Below are positions 45,319-53,497 of a stretch of 64,000 nt of DNA, piece after piece. The notes under the pieces were generated by a model. It searched no databases. It saw only the letters and a program-made list of their open reading frames with translations, and was not told the DNA's origin. The translations under genes were made by a program, and so were the position numbers. The DNA lies in assembly GCA_036504095.1 (NCBI GenBank), contig DASXVS010000071.1, forward strand, positions 124,001 through 188,000. Reading direction: 5' to 3'. Position 1 is the stretch's first letter; the number at the start of each line of letters is the position of its first letter. This DNA is from Armatimonadota bacterium (GTDB taxonomy: Bacteria > Armatimonadota > DTGP01 > JAKQQT01).

Positions 45319-45599
45319 CAGACAAGAACGAAAACGCCCGGCCTCGTCCGTGCGGCGACCTTTCGCTGGGGCATTGCCAGGAGGCGATGGCACGGCTGGA
45401 CGACTACCTTGACAGGGACCTCACCCCGGACCTGAAAGCGGAGCTGGAAGCGCACCTGAAGTTGTGCGACCATTGCACCGAGGAGTTCGGCCTTCGCAGC
45501 GCCGCCCAGGACGCCCTGCGCTGTAAACTCCAGGGCGAGAAATGCCCCGACGCCCTTCGCGCTTCTATCCTCGCGCGCCTTCGCGCAGAATGCGCCTGA
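45315..45599 (+). CDS. Zinc-finger (ZAS/zf-HC2) anti-sigma factor, soluble
   Basis: 94 aa. The zinc-binding anti-sigma signature is complete: Cys21, His47, Cys51 and Cys54 (H-x3-C-x2-C in EAHLKLCDHC). No membrane helix follows, so the protein is cytoplasmic, like RsrA-type redox or metal-sensing ZAS proteins and unlike membrane-bound ones. Additional cysteines (about 68, 76 and near the C-terminus) could extend redox sensing. It overlaps the ECF sigma gene by 4 nt, ensuring stoichiometric synthesis, and is followed by a terminator. Sequestering the adjacent sigma factor is the expected role. Confidence 0.87.
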   Translation: MTDKNENARPRPCGDLSLGHCQEAMARLDDYLDRDLTPDLKAELEAHLKLCDHCTEEFGLRSAAQDALRCKLQGEKCPDALRASILARLRAECA

Positions 45600-45635
45600 C
45601 AAGCGCTCTCCCGGAAATCGTGCATATCAATTCCA

Positions 45636-45667
45636 ACGGGACCCCGACACGCGTCGGGGTCCCGTTT
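45636..45667 (+). terminator. Rho-independent terminator after the ECF sigma/anti-sigma operon
   Basis: A perfect 13-bp stem (45636-45648 with 45653-45665, loop ACGC) ends in TTT. It separates the sigma/anti-sigma pair from the porin-cytochrome-cupredoxin set. Confidence 0.85.
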
Positions 45668-45715
45668 CCATCTGCGGCCCGCCGGGTACAACTCGGAGTG
45701 CAGGGAGGCGGCCCG

Positions 45716-45742
45716 GGGAACTAATCGCAGGGGCGGGTCGTT
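45716..45742 (+). promoter_or_regulatory. Candidate ECF-type promoter for the porin-cytochrome-cupredoxin set
   Basis: GGGAAC at 45716-45721 is followed by 18 nt and GTT at 45740-45742, the GGAAC-N18-GTT layout of SigR/ECF promoters. Transcription would begin near 45750, with GGGAG 6 nt before ATG 45782. No sigma-70 promoter is apparent in the 113-nt gap. Confidence 0.35.
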
Positions 45743-45781
45743 GCGCCTCCCGTACATCGTCAACGATTCAGGGAGTGTCCA

Positions 45782-47038
45782 ATGCCAAGAACCATTTTGA
45801 TTGCGATCGTGATTGTCGCCATATCCGCTCTGCCGGCGTTCGCGCAGGACGACGTGCAAGCGCGAATCAGTGCACTGGAAGCGCAGGTTGCCCAGCTACA
45901 GAAACAGTTGCAGGATCTGCGCGCCGCTGTCCCGGCGACTCCGCCGTCGGAGCCGGCCCCTGCCCCGGCGCCGGCCGCGACGTTCACGCCGACCGTGACC
46001 GTGGGCGGTATGATGGAAACGCAGTTTACCCTTGCCGCCTCGGGGAGCCTGAAGCAGCCTATCTTCGCGTCGCCATCCGGTAACGCCGATTTCATCCTCA
46101 CACACGTCCACCCCTCAATCCGGGCGACTCTGGATGAGAAGACCTCGGCGTTGCTGACGCTATGCACAACGCACGAAGGTTCTACCGAGGTCTACGAGGC
46201 ATACGTTGAGCACGCCCCAAACGACCGGCTGGATGCGAAGATGGGCCGGTTCCTGCTTCCGTTCGGCGCGTGGAATCCCATCAGTAATGCGGCGATGTTC
46301 AAATCGGTTTCGCGTCCGCTCATGTACCTGGGGCATGAAGACCGTGGGATTGTGCTGCAGGGTGGCCCCCGCCCGATCCTGAATGACGAGCATTCCGATG
46401 TTGGCCTGCTGCTGAGCGGCCGCTCCGAAGGGAAGTCGGCGATCGTGAAGTGGGACGGCTATGTGTCCAACGGATTTGCCGATCAGTTCGGCGATTATCC
46501 GGACGCCTGGATAGATTTCAGGTCTTCACAGGACAATAACACCTCCAAGAGCCTCGGAGCGCGCATCGCTGCATCAACCCCTTGCGGATTCACCCTTGGC
46601 GCTTCGTGGACAGGGGGCAAATGGGACCCTCAAAACAAGTATCGGTATGACATCGCCGGTGCGGACGCCACCTGGCAGATGCGCAGCGGATTGACCTTGC
46701 GCGCAGAATACGCCACCAATCCCATCGGTCGCTCGGCGGCGGACGGCGGCAAGATCCACCGCCATGGATGGTACGCAATGGCCGAGAAACCGGTGGGCCA
46801 GAAGTGGACCGCTGTGGCGATGTACAGCACGCTGTCCGAACGCCCGACGGCGAACGTAAACCACGTCGCGCGGCTGACTCTTGGCGCGGACTATCGCCTG
46901 GCGGACTCAACCACCATCAAGACCGAAATCGGGCGCCTGTTTATCGGGCGCTTCATTGGCAACGCGTCAAACGCTCCACAGGGCACGGAGTTTGGCGACG
47001 TCACGACCCTCAAGGTCAGCAGCGTAGTGTCTTTCTAG
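45782..47038 (+). CDS. Outer-membrane porin-like beta-barrel protein
   Basis: 418 aa. Signal peptide residues 1-21 (ending PAFAQ). A short coiled coil (about 25-47, ISALEAQVAQLQKQLQDL) and a Pro/Ala linker (about 50-67) precede a beta-rich C-terminal barrel of about 350 residues with alternating polar and hydrophobic strands, ending in Phe (VVSF), the outer-membrane insertion signal. This is the layout of phosphate-selective (OprP/OprO-like) and DcaP-like porins. VYEAYVEHAPNDRLDAKMGRF-type text in the barrel (interrupted) resembles those families. It is followed 8 nt later by a c-type cytochrome gene, so a porin-cytochrome association is possible. Ligand unknown. Confidence 0.75.
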   Translation: MPRTILIAIVIVAISALPAFAQDDVQARISALEAQVAQLQKQLQDLRAAVPATPPSEPAPAPAPAATFTPTVTVGGMMETQFTLAASGSLKQPIFASPSGNADFILTHVHPSIRATLDEKTSALLTLCTTHEGSTEVYEAYVEHAPNDRLDAKMGRFLLPFGAWNPISNAAMFKSVSRPLMYLGHEDRGIVLQGGPRPILNDEHSDVGLLLSGRSEGKSAIVKWDGYVSNGFADQFGDYPDAWIDFRSSQDNNTSKSLGARIAASTPCGFTLGASWTGGKWDPQNKYRYDIAGADATWQMRSGLTLRAEYATNPIGRSAADGGKIHRHGWYAMAEKPVGQKWTAVAMYSTLSERPTANVNHVARLTLGADYRLADSTTIKTEIGRLFIGRFIGNASNAPQGTEFGDVTTLKVSSVVSF

Positions 47039-47046
47039 GAGTGAAC

Positions 47047-47349
47047 ATGAAGCATCCAGCCGCATATATCTTTGCCCTCGCGTTTGCCGCTTCGACGGGC
47101 GCCGCGTTTGCGGACGCACCGAAGCAGCCCGACAACTTGCCGAAGGAGCTCTTGAAACCGTTCAAGACGTGGTCTGTGCGCTGCGCCCAGTGCCACAACC
47201 CCGAGCGGGTTTACGGGACCAAGTACACCGATCCCAAGCAGATCGAGGTCTTGATCGCCCGTATGGCTCGCAAGACCACAACCATTTCAAAAGACGACCA
47301 GAAACTGATCGTCGCTTACGTAACGTGGCACAATAAGCCCGCTAAATGA
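47047..47349 (+). CDS. Small periplasmic mono-haem c-type cytochrome
   Basis: 100 aa. The signal peptide ends near GAAFA (about residue 21). One haem-binding motif CAQCH (about 46-50) lies in a compact class I-like domain; the likely distal ligand is the Met in LIARMARKT (about 77). It carries electrons in the periplasm. The gene sits between the porin-like gene (8 nt upstream) and the cupredoxin-dockerin gene (45 nt downstream), in one direction, suggesting a shared electron-transfer function. Oxidase, reductase or metal-oxidation partners cannot be named from the window. Confidence 0.85.
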   Translation: MKHPAAYIFALAFAASTGAAFADAPKQPDNLPKELLKPFKTWSVRCAQCHNPERVYGTKYTDPKQIEVLIARMARKTTTISKDDQKLIVAYVTWHNKPAK

Positions 47350-47394
47350 GCTGATGGCCGGTGCCGCCAGACACACCAAACAGGAACCAGACAA

Positions 47395-48237
47395 TTGAAA
47401 ATACCGTACTTGATAATCGCCGCGTTAGCGGCTTACATTGGCCCCGCAAGGGCTGCGACCGTGGACATACCGATCGCCAACTTCCAGTTTGGCGCCGCCA
47501 ACGCTCCCGTCACGATCAACCTGGGCGACACCGTGCGCTGGACGAACAACGATCCAGACCAGCACACCGTCACGAGCGGCCCTGCGTGGGGCCAGCCGGA
47601 CCACAAATTCGGTTCCGGCGCCCTGAGCCAGAACGACACGTTCAGCGTCACGTTCCGGCGCGCCGGTACGTTCGGCTATTTCTGCGAATTCCACTCGAGC
47701 ATGGTCTCTTCCATCATCGTTAACCCTGCGCCCCCGAAAACCGTCAATGTCACCGTTCAAAACACCAGTTTCGGGACGGCTAACGCCACCACGAACATCA
47801 ACGTCGGCGACACCGTGCAATGGAACTGGGTCAACGGGAGCCACACCGTCACCAGCGGCACGGTTATCTCCGGCATCAAGACCCCGGATGGGCTTTTCAA
47901 CGGAAACCTCTCGACGATATCCACCAAGTTCACGTTCACATTCAGCAAGCCGGGCCTCTACCCGTACTATTGCAGCCCGCATGCCGTCTGCTGCGGAATG
48001 GTATCGGCGGTCTCCGTTTCCGGGCCGATTTACGGGGACGTCAATGGCGATGGCAAGGTGACGGCGTCGGATGCGGCGGAGGCCTTGCGTATTTGGGCCG
48101 GCCTCACCTCTCTGGCGCCGGGCGCCCTTGCGATGGCCGACGTCTCGCCCAACCAGTTTGGCGACGGGATCGTTGACCTCAACGATGCGACTCGCATCCT
48201 CCGTTTCGTCGCCGGCGCGGACACAACCCCGCTGTAA
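47395..48237 (+). CDS. Secreted protein with two cupredoxin domains and a C-terminal dockerin-like module
   Basis: 280 aa from TTG 47395. A signal peptide (KIPYLIIAALAAYIGPARA) is followed by two plastocyanin-like type-1 copper domains. Domain 1 (about 21-110) has DQHTVTS and CEFHSSM ligands (Cys, His at +3, Met at +6). Domain 2 (about 116-205) has SHTVTS and CSPHAVCCGM (Cys, His at +3, Met at +8, the plastocyanin spacing). Residues about 208-278 are a dockerin-like pair: GDVNGDGKVTASDAAEALR and FGDGIVDLNDATRILRFV. It should shuttle electrons by copper and be displayed or complexed through the Ca-binding module. This three-part combination is unusual. Confidence 0.85.
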   Translation: MKIPYLIIAALAAYIGPARAATVDIPIANFQFGAANAPVTINLGDTVRWTNNDPDQHTVTSGPAWGQPDHKFGSGALSQNDTFSVTFRRAGTFGYFCEFHSSMVSSIIVNPAPPKTVNVTVQNTSFGTANATTNINVGDTVQWNWVNGSHTVTSGTVISGIKTPDGLFNGNLSTISTKFTFTFSKPGLYPYYCSPHAVCCGMVSAVSVSGPIYGDVNGDGKVTASDAAEALRIWAGLTSLAPGALAMADVSPNQFGDGIVDLNDATRILRFVAGADTTPL

Positions 48238-48366
48238 ACACCGGTACCATCCGTCAGGGTTATGGGGGGGCGCCGCTATTCGCAGCTCAACCCCCCCGTC
48301 CTCCTCACAGGCGTGCTAGAATACCACCAATTCCCGTGTTATCAACGTCTGACCTGGAGGTGACCG

Positions 48367-48711
48367 ATGGCTGAGCCTTCTGCACCGCGCGACACTCGCC
48401 TGACGCGCCGCGCATTTTCCCGCCGTGCGGCAGTCGCGGCCGCCGGTATCCTCGTGGCAGGCGTCGCGCCCGCGCAGGAGCCCGCACCGCCTCAGCCTCT
48501 TCCCGTTACGGAGCCTTCGCCCATGGACCCGGCAATCTCCCAGATCCTGGCTCAATGCCCTGGTCTGCCGTCAGGCGACCGCAAGGAATTGGAAACCCAG
48601 CTTAAGGGCGTCCTGGACCTCGCAAAGACCCTTCGCGGCTTGAAGGTGGAGGACGGCCGCGAACCGGATTTCGTGTTCCGCGCCGCCAGGGGGGCAGCCG
48701 ATGCTCGCTGA
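48367..48711 (+). CDS. Tat-signal protein with GatC/AtzG-like helical region (probable N-terminal part of the amidase)
   Basis: 114 aa. TRRAFSRRAAVAAAGILVAG (residues 11-30) is a twin-arginine signal. The remainder (about 55-112) is helical, with CPGLPSGDRKELETQLKG..LDLAKTLRGLKV and EPDFVFRA, closely resembling the small GatC/AtzG-like segment that precedes the catalytic domain in Tat-exported amidases. The frame ends 11 nt into the amidase gene. A G6 run at 48689-48694 lies just before the overlap, and removing one G would fuse the two frames into one protein of about 576 aa. Either a natural split pair or a single gene broken by a frameshift. AGGTG precedes the ATG. Confidence 0.72.
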   Translation: MAEPSAPRDTRLTRRAFSRRAAVAAAGILVAGVAPAQEPAPPQPLPVTEPSPMDPAISQILAQCPGLPSGDRKELETQLKGVLDLAKTLRGLKVEDGREPDFVFRAARGAADAR

Positions 48712-50101
48712 AAATGCCTTCAACCTCGGTATCCCCGTCCTTGGCCGGATGCTCCGCTCCGGCAAGACGTCATCGCTCGAACTCACGGAGTTGGCGCTCC
48801 ATCGCCTCCAGGAGCACGGGACGGCCCTCAACGCGGTTGCGGCGCTGATGCGGGAGCGCGCGGTCGCGGAGGCTCGGGCAGCCGACAAGGAACTCAAGTC
48901 CGGTCACGACCGGGGCCCTTTGCACGGCATCCCTTATGGTGCGAAGGATCTGCTGGATGCCCGGGGCGCCCCCACCGAATGGGGATCGTTCGCGCACAAA
49001 GGCCGGGTCCGGGAGCAGGATGCAGCAGTCATCAAACGCCTCCATTCCGCCGGGGCCGTTCTGGTTGCGAAACTCGCGATGGTATCGCTGGCTGGCGGTG
49101 GGAGCTACCGATATGCGTCAACCTCCCTCACCGGCCCCGGCCGCAACCCGTGGAATCCCGGTCGATGGTCGGGTGGCTCAAGCAGCGGATCGGGCGCGGC
49201 CGTCGGCGGCGCACTGGTCCCATTCGCCATCGGTTCGGAGACCTGGGGCAGCATCGTCGTTCCCTCCTCCTTCTGTGGGGTGACCGGCCTTCGGCCAACC
49301 TACGGCCGAGTCCCTCGTACCGGCGCCATGGCGCTTTCCTGGACGCTTGACAAACTCGGCCCGATCGCCCGCTCCGCGAATGACGCTTCGCTCGTGCTGG
49401 CGGCCATCGCCGGTCCCGACCCTGCCGATCCCTCATCGGTCGTCGGACCGTTTCGTCACTTTGCGCGGAATCGCGGACCGCTGCGTGTGGGCGTCTTGCG
49501 CGAGGATTTCAGCAAGGGCGGCGACAAGGCCATCGAGAACGCATACAACCACGCCCTGAAGGTCCTGTCCGGAGCCGGTATGGCCCTCAAGGACACGGTG
49601 CTCCCCGACCGCCCCTACGGCACCGTCGCGGCCGCGCTGGTAACCATTGAAGGCAGCGCTTCCTTCGAAGGCATGATCACCGGCCCGGACCTCGCCAAAC
49701 TCAACGCTCCCGAGCAGCGCGCGGGGTTCGCGGCCGGCCTTGCCATGACCGGAGTTGACTATCTGCATGCGATGCGGCTTCGGGAGGGCTGCCGGAACGC
49801 GATAGCGCGTGTCTTTAACGATTTTGATGTTCTCGTCGCCCCTAGCCTGATGGACGTTGCGCCGCCGATTGACGCGAACTTGGACACTTGGTTCTCCGGC
49901 GGCGGCGGGTTACTGCAGGCCGCAGGGAACTGCGTCGGCATTCCCTGCATGTCTGTTCCGATGGGTTACGCGAAGGATGCTCTTCCCTGCGGGCTCCAGT
50001 TCTGCGCCGGCGCCGGCGATGAGCGCGCCATGGTGGAAGTCGCGCGCGCCTTCCAGCAGCACACCCACTGGCACAAAGACCTTCCGACGGGTCTCCTATG
50101 A
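48701..50101 (+). CDS. Amidase-signature hydrolase (GatA/AtzE-like)
   Basis: 466 aa. The Ser-Ser-Lys amidase triad is visible: Lys82 (IPYGAKDLL), the Ser cluster in WSGGSSSGSGAAVGG (about 157-171) and Ser184 in ETWGSIVVPSSFCG. The usual GGSIR is WGSIV here. It hydrolyses amides; GatCAB function is unlikely because gatB is absent and the sequence is that of stand-alone amidases. It has no signal peptide itself, but the overlapping upstream frame carries a Tat signal, so export as a fused or co-translocated protein is probable. It overlaps the GH26 gene by 4 nt. Confidence 0.87.
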   Translation: MLAENAFNLGIPVLGRMLRSGKTSSLELTELALHRLQEHGTALNAVAALMRERAVAEARAADKELKSGHDRGPLHGIPYGAKDLLDARGAPTEWGSFAHKGRVREQDAAVIKRLHSAGAVLVAKLAMVSLAGGGSYRYASTSLTGPGRNPWNPGRWSGGSSSGSGAAVGGALVPFAIGSETWGSIVVPSSFCGVTGLRPTYGRVPRTGAMALSWTLDKLGPIARSANDASLVLAAIAGPDPADPSSVVGPFRHFARNRGPLRVGVLREDFSKGGDKAIENAYNHALKVLSGAGMALKDTVLPDRPYGTVAAALVTIEGSASFEGMITGPDLAKLNAPEQRAGFAAGLAMTGVDYLHAMRLREGCRNAIARVFNDFDVLVAPSLMDVAPPIDANLDTWFSGGGGLLQAAGNCVGIPCMSVPMGYAKDALPCGLQFCAGAGDERAMVEVARAFQQHTHWHKDLPTGLL

Positions 50102-51696
50102 GACGCGCATTCGCGAGTCTCCGGCGATGGGAAAAATACATCCGCGCACCTGGTCCGGTCCAGGCCGGAGTCTGCGCTGTCTTCGCGCTGGCCGGAACCG
50201 TCGTGTTGTCCGAGGACCTGCCCTTGCGGCTGCCTGCGCCGCCGGTTGCCGCGCGCCCTTCAGCGCGCTTACTGGGGCTTCGTGCGCGCGCCATTGCCCG
50301 GCCATACGGCCCCAATTGGCGTCAGACGGCGGACGCAGGTGTAAGTGAACGCCAGTATGCCATCGCCGCAGACGCCTACCGCCGCGAGGCGGCGGTGTAT
50401 CTGCGCAATGGCGACGTCCAGGGAGCGCGCGCAGAACTCACCAAGGCCGGCCGCTACCAGGTGGCGATTGCCGCGTTCGTCCGCAGTCCGATCGTGAGCG
50501 CCGGCCGGGGTCGGGCTCGCCTCGAGCCGGCGTTCGGGTGTTATCTCGGAGCGTATATCGATCGCGACGACAGGCTGCCCGGCGCGTACGTGGACGAGAA
50601 TTCGCAGTCACATAAGCGAACCGGGCCGTTCGAGGAGATCACCGGACGTCCGCATGCCACGTACTTCATGTACATGTCCTATGGCCGTCCGTTTCCCTGG
50701 CGCTGGGCCAACGCGTTGAAGCGCGAAGGGCAGATTCCTCACATCGCCTGGGAACCCGCGAGCCTGTACCTGGTTGATGACGAAGCATACCTTAGACAAT
50801 TCTCCGGTGAATGCGCGCGGTTCAATTACCCGATTTTCCTGCGATTCGCGGCTGAGATGAACGGGAAGTGGACGCCGTATAATGGCAGACCCGATGCGTA
50901 TCGCCGCGCGTTCCGAAAGGTGGCAGACGCCATTCATCGTGCGGCGCCGAAGGCGGCGATGATCTGGTGCCCGAACGCTATTCCGGTCGACACGATTGCG
51001 GCGTACTACCCTGGCGATGACGCCGTCGATTGGGTGGGTGTCAATTTCTATTCCGTTCTCTTCTACGACAACGACCGGCGCCGCCCCGCGATGGAAGACC
51101 CCACGGATCTCCTGCGTCCCATCTACGATCGATACGCAGCCCGCAAGCCCATCGCGGTCGGAGAGTGGGCCGCCACGCACCTCGCCGCGTGCGAAGGGGT
51201 CGCCCGTCCGGCGTTCGCCGCCGAGAAGATCGCCCGCTTCTACGCCGCGCTTCCCCGGGTCTTTCCGCGCGTCAAAATGGTCAACTGGTACGATGCCAAT
51301 AACCTCCGCGAGGCGCTGACCGGCCGACGGCTGAACAACTATCAAATCACCGACGACCGTATCGTCCTTGAGGCGTACCGGGCTGCGGTGAACGACCCGT
51401 GGTTCCTGGGTCGGTACGGGGAATCGGCGGACGTGGCCGAACACCGGCTAGGCAATGGCGCGGGCCTGTCCGGAACCGTGAGACTCAGCGCCTGGACCAA
51501 GGCGCCGGTGCGAACGCGATCTTATTGGGCGGTGGATGGCCGCATCCGCCATGCAACCGCTCGTCCCGGAGCTGCCGCGTGGACGTGGAACACTGCTGCC
51601 GAGAAGCCCGGCTCCCATCGCGTTTCGCTCCTCCTCTACGATGCGTTGGGCCGGTTCATCGCCGGAGGAGGCTGGACTGTGAAGGTAACCCGATGA
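50098..51696 (+). CDS. GH26-family glycoside hydrolase (mannanase-like)
   Basis: 532 aa. An N-terminal hydrophobic segment (about 20-37) suggests export or anchoring. A GH26 (beta/alpha)8 barrel spans about 140-430. The acid/base Glu253 is in RFAAEMNGKW and the nucleophile Glu356 in AVGEWAA, with the family landmarks ISHIAWEP-like HIAWEPASLY and VDWVGVNFYS between them. Family members cleave beta-1,4-mannan or mixed-linkage glucans. A beta-sandwich-like C-terminal region (about 455-532, GTVRLSAWTKAPVRTRSYW) may bind carbohydrate. The start overlaps the amidase stop (ATGA). A GH130 gene 840 nt downstream supports a mannoside substrate. Confidence 0.85.
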   Translation: MRRAFASLRRWEKYIRAPGPVQAGVCAVFALAGTVVLSEDLPLRLPAPPVAARPSARLLGLRARAIARPYGPNWRQTADAGVSERQYAIAADAYRREAAVYLRNGDVQGARAELTKAGRYQVAIAAFVRSPIVSAGRGRARLEPAFGCYLGAYIDRDDRLPGAYVDENSQSHKRTGPFEEITGRPHATYFMYMSYGRPFPWRWANALKREGQIPHIAWEPASLYLVDDEAYLRQFSGECARFNYPIFLRFAAEMNGKWTPYNGRPDAYRRAFRKVADAIHRAAPKAAMIWCPNAIPVDTIAAYYPGDDAVDWVGVNFYSVLFYDNDRRRPAMEDPTDLLRPIYDRYAARKPIAVGEWAATHLAACEGVARPAFAAEKIARFYAALPRVFPRVKMVNWYDANNLREALTGRRLNNYQITDDRIVLEAYRAAVNDPWFLGRYGESADVAEHRLGNGAGLSGTVRLSAWTKAPVRTRSYWAVDGRIRHATARPGAAAWTWNTAAEKPGSHRVSLLLYDALGRFIAGGGWTVKVTR

Positions 51697-52322
51697 ACAA
51701 TAGCCCCTGGATCGATGTGACGCGTCCGTTGTACCCCGGCATGCCGGTCTGGCCCGGCGACCCGGCCGTTTCGGAGCGGGCCATCTCCCGCATTGCGGAT
51801 GGCGATGGCTGCAACGTAACGCAGTGGACCTTCGGATCTCACACGGGGACCCATGTTGACCCGCCGCTGCATTTCATTGCCGGTGGCGCCCCCGTGCCGG
51901 CCATGGACCTGAACGCGCTGTGCGGACCTTGCCGGGTGCTGGATTTCGCCGAACGGGCTGACCACGTGTCCGAGCGTGACCTTGCCTCCTGCAAGGGCGT
52001 TGAGCGGATTCTGCTGAAGACCCGCAACTCGTTCAGAGACCCCGGCGTCTTCCACGCGGATTTCATAGCTCTGTCCGAAAGCGCCGCCGAATGGGCGGTC
52101 GGCTCCGGAGTGCGCCTCATTGGAATCGACGCGCCGAGCATCGAGCCGTTCGGCGCAGGGAACCATCCGGTCCACCACCGAATCCTCGGCGCCGGTATCG
52201 TCGTCATCGAAGGATTGGCGCTGGCGCAGTTGCCCGCGGGAGATTACGAGATGGTCTGTGCTCCCCTGCCCTGGCGCGACGGCGACGGCTCCCCCTGCCG
52301 CACCCTCATCCGCCGCATCTAG
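51693..52322 (+). CDS. Cyclase-family metal hydrolase (kynurenine formamidase-like)
   Basis: 209 aa from ATG 51693, which overlaps the GH26 stop (ATGA); the longer frame to 51399 lies inside the GH26 gene. The metal-binding motif of the cyclase family (PF04199) is complete: HTGTHVDPPLHF (His50, His54, Asp56, His60). The rest (LLKTRNSF, IGIDAPSIEPF, GLALAQLPAGDYEMVCAPL) matches KynB-like and arylformamidase-like hydrolases. It should hydrolyse an N-formyl or cyclic amide/ester. No tryptophan catabolism genes are nearby, so the natural substrate is open. Confidence 0.87.
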   Translation: MNNSPWIDVTRPLYPGMPVWPGDPAVSERAISRIADGDGCNVTQWTFGSHTGTHVDPPLHFIAGGAPVPAMDLNALCGPCRVLDFAERADHVSERDLASCKGVERILLKTRNSFRDPGVFHADFIALSESAAEWAVGSGVRLIGIDAPSIEPFGAGNHPVHHRILGAGIVVIEGLALAQLPAGDYEMVCAPLPWRDGDGSPCRTLIRRI

Positions 52323-52431
52323 CCCGTCTCCCCCGGGCAATCGGCGTCTCAAACGACGGACGGCATGCGGAATAGGTCTGAAGGCTGGGCGGCCTTCCGG
52401 CTAACTCCCGCATTCGAAATGTCGAAAAGTC

Positions 52432-52460
52432 GTGACATGCCGCCGCCAATACACTAGACT
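52432..52460 (+). promoter_or_regulatory. Sigma-70-type promoter for the GH130-epimerase unit
   Basis: GTGACA (52432-52437) and TAGACT (52455-52460) are 17 nt apart. They lie in the 213-nt gap after the cyclase gene, 75 nt before ATG 52536. Confidence 0.45.
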
Positions 52461-52535
52461 AGAAAAAGCGGGCTTTGTCCTGCATCGAATAATCGAACTG
52501 GTGAGCGCCGGCTGCTGCCTCCCGGCCTTGGATAT

Positions 52536-53489
52536 ATGACCCCGAACAACACTATGGATCTCGTCCGAAGATACGAAAATAACCCCATTCTGGAAGGGAA
52601 AGACGTCCCCTACCTCTGCAACACGATGTTCAACGCGGGAGCGACGACCTTCCGGGGTGAAACCCTCCTGCTGCTCCGCATTGAGGACCGCAGAGGGTAT
52701 TCACACCTCACCGTGGCCACAAGCAAGGACGGCATCAGCAATTGGAACGTACGTAACACCCCCTTTATGGTGCCGGGTCTCCCGGAGCATCCGTACGAGG
52801 CATTCGGGGTGGAAGACGCGCGCATCACGTTCGTCCCCGAAACCGGTGACTATCTCATAACCTACACCGCGTATTCGTTCCTAGGCGCCGGAGTCGCGCT
52901 CGCCAAGACGCGCGACTGGGAAACCGTGGAACGCCTGGGGCTGATCTTCCCTCCGAACAATAAGGATGCCTGCGTATTCCCCAAGCGTATCAACGGCGAA
53001 TGGGTCATGCTTCACCGTCCCGTGTCCGGTGACGCCGAGCACATGTGGCTGGCTTTTTCGCCCGATCTGCACCATTGGGGCCATCACAAATACGTTCTCC
53101 TGGAGGCTTCCGGCCCCCGCTGGGACGCCGCCCGGATCGGCGCGGGCACTGTGCCTATTGAGACGCCTGAAGGCTGGCTCATCCTGTACCACGGGGTGAA
53201 GTATCTTGCGGGCAGCCCGATCTACCGGGTCGGCGCCGCCCTTCTCGATCTGGACCACCCGGACAACGTGATCGCCCGTCTCCCGTACTGGATCATGAGC
53301 CCGACGGAGCCGTACGAAACCCAGGGCGACGCCCCGAACGTGGTGTTCCCTGCCGGTTGCATCGAGCACGGCGACGACCTTCACATCTACTACGGCGCCG
53401 CCGACTCCCGGATGTGCCTTGCGTTTGCCAGCATAAGCGGCCTCGTCGAAGCGTTGAAGCGCGACGGCGTTCCACCGCTTTACTGCTGA
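52536..53489 (+). CDS. GH130-family glycoside phosphorylase (mannoside phosphorylase-like)
   Basis: 317 aa, the GH130 length. The five-bladed propeller family phosphorolyses beta-1,2- or beta-1,4-mannosides to mannose 1-phosphate. Landmarks are RYENNPIL at the N-terminus, LLLLRIEDRRGYSHL (about 45-60), FGVEDARITFVPETGDY (about 90, with the conserved EDxR), FPKRINGEWVMLHRP (about 147-161), GAGTVPIETPEGWLILYHG (about 204) and PCG-type PAGCIEHGDDLHIYYGAAD. No signal peptide, so it acts in the cytoplasm. The exact mannoside linkage cannot be read. The epimerase gene follows after 8 nt. Confidence 0.9.
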   Translation: MTPNNTMDLVRRYENNPILEGKDVPYLCNTMFNAGATTFRGETLLLLRIEDRRGYSHLTVATSKDGISNWNVRNTPFMVPGLPEHPYEAFGVEDARITFVPETGDYLITYTAYSFLGAGVALAKTRDWETVERLGLIFPPNNKDACVFPKRINGEWVMLHRPVSGDAEHMWLAFSPDLHHWGHHKYVLLEASGPRWDAARIGAGTVPIETPEGWLILYHGVKYLAGSPIYRVGAALLDLDHPDNVIARLPYWIMSPTEPYETQGDAPNVVFPAGCIEHGDDLHIYYGAADSRMCLAFASISGLVEALKRDGVPPLYC

Positions 53490-53497
53490 GGCGCCGT

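Noticed and set aside
48261-48297. G7...C7 hairpin after the cupredoxin-dockerin gene as terminator
   Set aside because: The stem is a homopolymer with a 20-nt loop and no T-run follows; too weak to call.
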